A stretch of 64,000 nt of DNA from Leptospira sp. (GTDB taxonomy: Bacteria > Spirochaetota > Leptospiria > Leptospirales > Leptospiraceae): the NCBI GenBank assembly GCA_027531445.1, contig JAPZRK010000030.1, positions 51,631-115,630 of the forward strand, given 5' to 3'. Position 1 is the stretch's first letter, and every line of letters starts with the position of its first letter. Shown here one piece after another: positions 62,548-64,000 of this stretch. Below the pieces are notes generated by a model. That model was not told where the DNA came from, made no database searches, and saw only the letters and a list, made by a program, of their open reading frames with translations. The translations under genes were made by a program, and so were the position numbers.

Positions 62548-63012
62548 ATGGCAAAGGCAAACGCGAAGTCGGCAGAGAAAGGGGTTGATAAAAAGTTCAT
62601 TGAAGAAGTGAAAGAACTTCTGCAAGAAAAGAAACAATCCTTACTCACGAAGTTAAACCAGTGGGAAGATACAAGCTCTCCGTCCGGTTTGAAAGAAATG
62701 GGAGACATCGCGGACATTGCCTCGGAGCTAAATTTTGAAGCCTTAAGTTCAGTTCTAACTGAAAATGAGATCGACACTCTAAAAGAGATAGAATTTGCAT
62801 TAGAGAAGATCGACAACGGCACTTATGGTGTTTGTGAAGGGACTGGGAAAAAGATCCCGGTTGCACGTTTGAAAGCCCTTCCTTGGACGCGCTTTACTGT
62901 TGAGTATGCGGAACAAATGGCGAAGAGTAGATCTAGAGCTGGTGGACACCATCGTATGGATACTCTCTCATCATATCCTACTGCCTCGATGGATGTTGAC
63001 TCTCTAGATTAG
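62548..63012 (+). CDS. DksA/TraR-family protein with degenerate zinc finger
   Basis: A 154-residue DksA-like protein that should act in the RNA-polymerase secondary channel. A long coiled coil (about 15-90) has the acidic tip GDIADIASE with Asp53 and Asp56 in the DxxDxA spacing needed for activity in E. coli DksA. The C-terminal globular part has GTYGVCEGTGKKIPVARLKALP, so one Cys (Cys96) remains and the other three zinc ligands are replaced. It may therefore fold without zinc. A His/Arg-rich tail (GGHHRMDTLSS) follows. It is co-transcribed with rpmG, consistent with control of ribosome synthesis. Confidence 0.87.
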   Translation: MAKANAKSAEKGVDKKFIEEVKELLQEKKQSLLTKLNQWEDTSSPSGLKEMGDIADIASELNFEALSSVLTENEIDTLKEIEFALEKIDNGTYGVCEGTGKKIPVARLKALPWTRFTVEYAEQMAKSRSRAGGHHRMDTLSSYPTASMDVDSLD

Positions 63013-63108
63013 AATCTTCATCCCACTGACTTTATTTTCTTAACACACAACCAGCACTTATAAAATACGATTGCGTACCCACGATGGGGTAGATATCTCA
63101 TTTCTACA

Positions 63109-64000
63109 GTGAAATTCGTAAACCGAGCTAAATCTCTCCCTTGGGAAAATTTGATTTTTTTCTCCGTTCTTTTGTCTCTGTGTTTATCGTTCTATCGATT
63201 TACGTTTCCGCTCGAATCAAAGATGTTTTTGCCAGCTTTTCTTTTGCAATGCCTCTTTGGATTCTTACCCCAATTGTACAGTCGACGATTTGGTAGAATT
63301 TTTACAGCGATTGGCGCTATCTTACTTTCTCGCGTCTCTTGGATCGTCGATCCAAGTCTGCCCTTCCATTTGACGGATCTTGTTGGTCTATTTGTCGGAT
63401 CGATTTTTGGCATTCTTTTTCGAGAGATTTTATTGGTTCTTTCTGGCAGTGGAGAAGTGCCATTACCCAAACAATCAGATTTAATTGTGACCCAATGGAT
63501 GATACGAAATCCAATCTCCCTTAAGCAAGGTAGTTTATTCTTTCAAACGCCGTTCTACTTTCTTTATTGGTTGTTGATTTTAATGTTATGTGCTCTTTTA
63601 CAAGGGTTTGGATTTTCATTTTTGAAAGGAATGGGTTTGCCAGAGTTTCAGTACTTGCCTGGCATATCGTCGCGAGTTTTTCTTTCTGTTCCAACAATCC
63701 ATTATCTTAGTATTTCACTCCCTATAATTTATTTTTTTGCGGAAGAGCGATTTGCATCTTCTAACAATAAAGAATCGATCAAAAGACATTTGTTATTCGG
63801 TATAGCGATTGGATTTTTAATTCAACTTTTTGTGACTTGGATTCAATCATCCTATTTGATTACTTTTTTGTCCTCTGGATCAAATAACTCGATTCCTGCA
63901 GGAAGATTTCCTGGACTATTCATTGACTCAGGTTCTTCTTCTTGGTTATTACCCACACTTGCTCTAACCTTTATGATCTTTCTTTATATGAAGGTAGAAA
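63109..64000 (+). CDS. Multi-pass membrane protein, O-antigen ligase/polymerase-like (C-terminus outside window)
   Basis: The frame is open from GTG 63109 to the window end (297 codons) with no stop, so the C-terminus is missing. About seven to eight hydrophobic helices are visible, starting with NLIFFSVLLSLCLSFYRFTF. The segment AGRFPGLFIDSGSSSWLL before the last helix recalls the (R)xxGxFxxPn loop of Wzy/WaaL-type O-antigen polymerases and ligases. No Shine-Dalgarno precedes the GTG; a TTG about 15 codons in is an alternative. Both the family and the start are tentative. Confidence 0.58.
   Translation, partial: MKFVNRAKSLPWENLIFFSVLLSLCLSFYRFTFPLESKMFLPAFLLQCLFGFLPQLYSRRFGRIFTAIGAILLSRVSWIVDPSLPFHLTDLVGLFVGSIFGILFREILLVLSGSGEVPLPKQSDLIVTQWMIRNPISLKQGSLFFQTPFYFLYWLLILMLCALLQGFGFSFLKGMGLPEFQYLPGISSRVFLSVPTIHYLSISLPIIYFFAEERFASSNNKESIKRHLLFGIAIGFLIQLFVTWIQSSYLITFLSSGSNNSIPAGRFPGLFIDSGSSSWLLPTLALTFMIFLYMKVE

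Noticed and set aside
63071..63095. Terminator after the DksA-like gene
   Set aside because: TACCC/GGGTA gives only a five-pair stem and no T-run follows.

Overview
The window looks like chromosomal DNA from a spirochaete of the genus Leptospira, most likely from the saprophytic (L. biflexa-like) side of the genus. This rests on: moderately AT-rich, densely packed genes; a DUF1564-type protein (a family I know mainly from Leptospira); several lipoproteins with relaxed spirochaetal lipoboxes (a Cys-rich ~92-residue one resembles the Leptospira TIGR04454 family); many exported or beta-barrel proteins without close named relatives; and a typical Leptospira housekeeping set. The assignment comes from reading the proteins, not from a database search. 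I see no rRNA, tRNA, CRISPR array, insertion sequence or prophage, and no gap between genes longer than about 125 bases.

Layout. 1-3760 (minus): a surface-glycan block with a GT-C-like membrane protein cut by the window edge, a small membrane protein, a GT4 glycosyltransferase and a GT87-type mannosyltransferase. 3815-11017 (plus): queA, an outer-membrane protein with an overlapping FlgO-like lipoprotein, aconitase, a J-domain-like protein and a methyltransferase. 11082-15469: a 1242-residue lipoprotein with an NHL propeller and LamG-like domains, then pnuC. 15466-20494 (minus): cutA, an exported papain-like protease with its overlapping small partner, and an envelope module of response regulator, DUF883 protein, holin-like membrane protein and a small protein. 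20559-29304: mixed genes including epmA, a fatty-acid/lipid-type cluster (SDR, DUF1295, CFA/N-methyltransferase-like), a DEAD-box helicase, msrB and an MNT-type nucleotidyltransferase pair. 29426-34374: a DUF1564 gene, a lipoprotein, a lysine 2,3-aminomutase gene divergent from efp, then an mtnB-like gene and two SDR genes. 34423-37476 (minus): VOC protein, M61 peptidase, CorA. 37542-40300: small lipoprotein, EamA transporter, surface protein. 40385-45547: two tandem chemoreceptors of unusual topology.

The most coherent system is the AdoMet-cycle locus at 45572-52322. A perfect 30-bp palindrome precedes an ArsR-type regulator fused to a SAM-binding methyltransferase domain, followed by ahcY (S-adenosylhomocysteine hydrolase), a small ferredoxin and B12-dependent metH. 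The reading is a repressor that senses SAM or SAH and controls SAH removal and methionine regeneration. A second functional group is translation-factor modification: EF-P, a lysine 2,3-aminomutase and the EpmA ligase all lie within 11 kb.

The last third, 52329-64000, holds an outer-membrane protein, phosphofructokinase, a GAF/PP2C phosphatase with argB, a nitrilase-type amidase, an alpha/beta hydrolase with alanine racemase, a class V aminotransferase with a BASS transporter, ribosomal protein L33, a DksA-like protein and a membrane protein cut by the window end.
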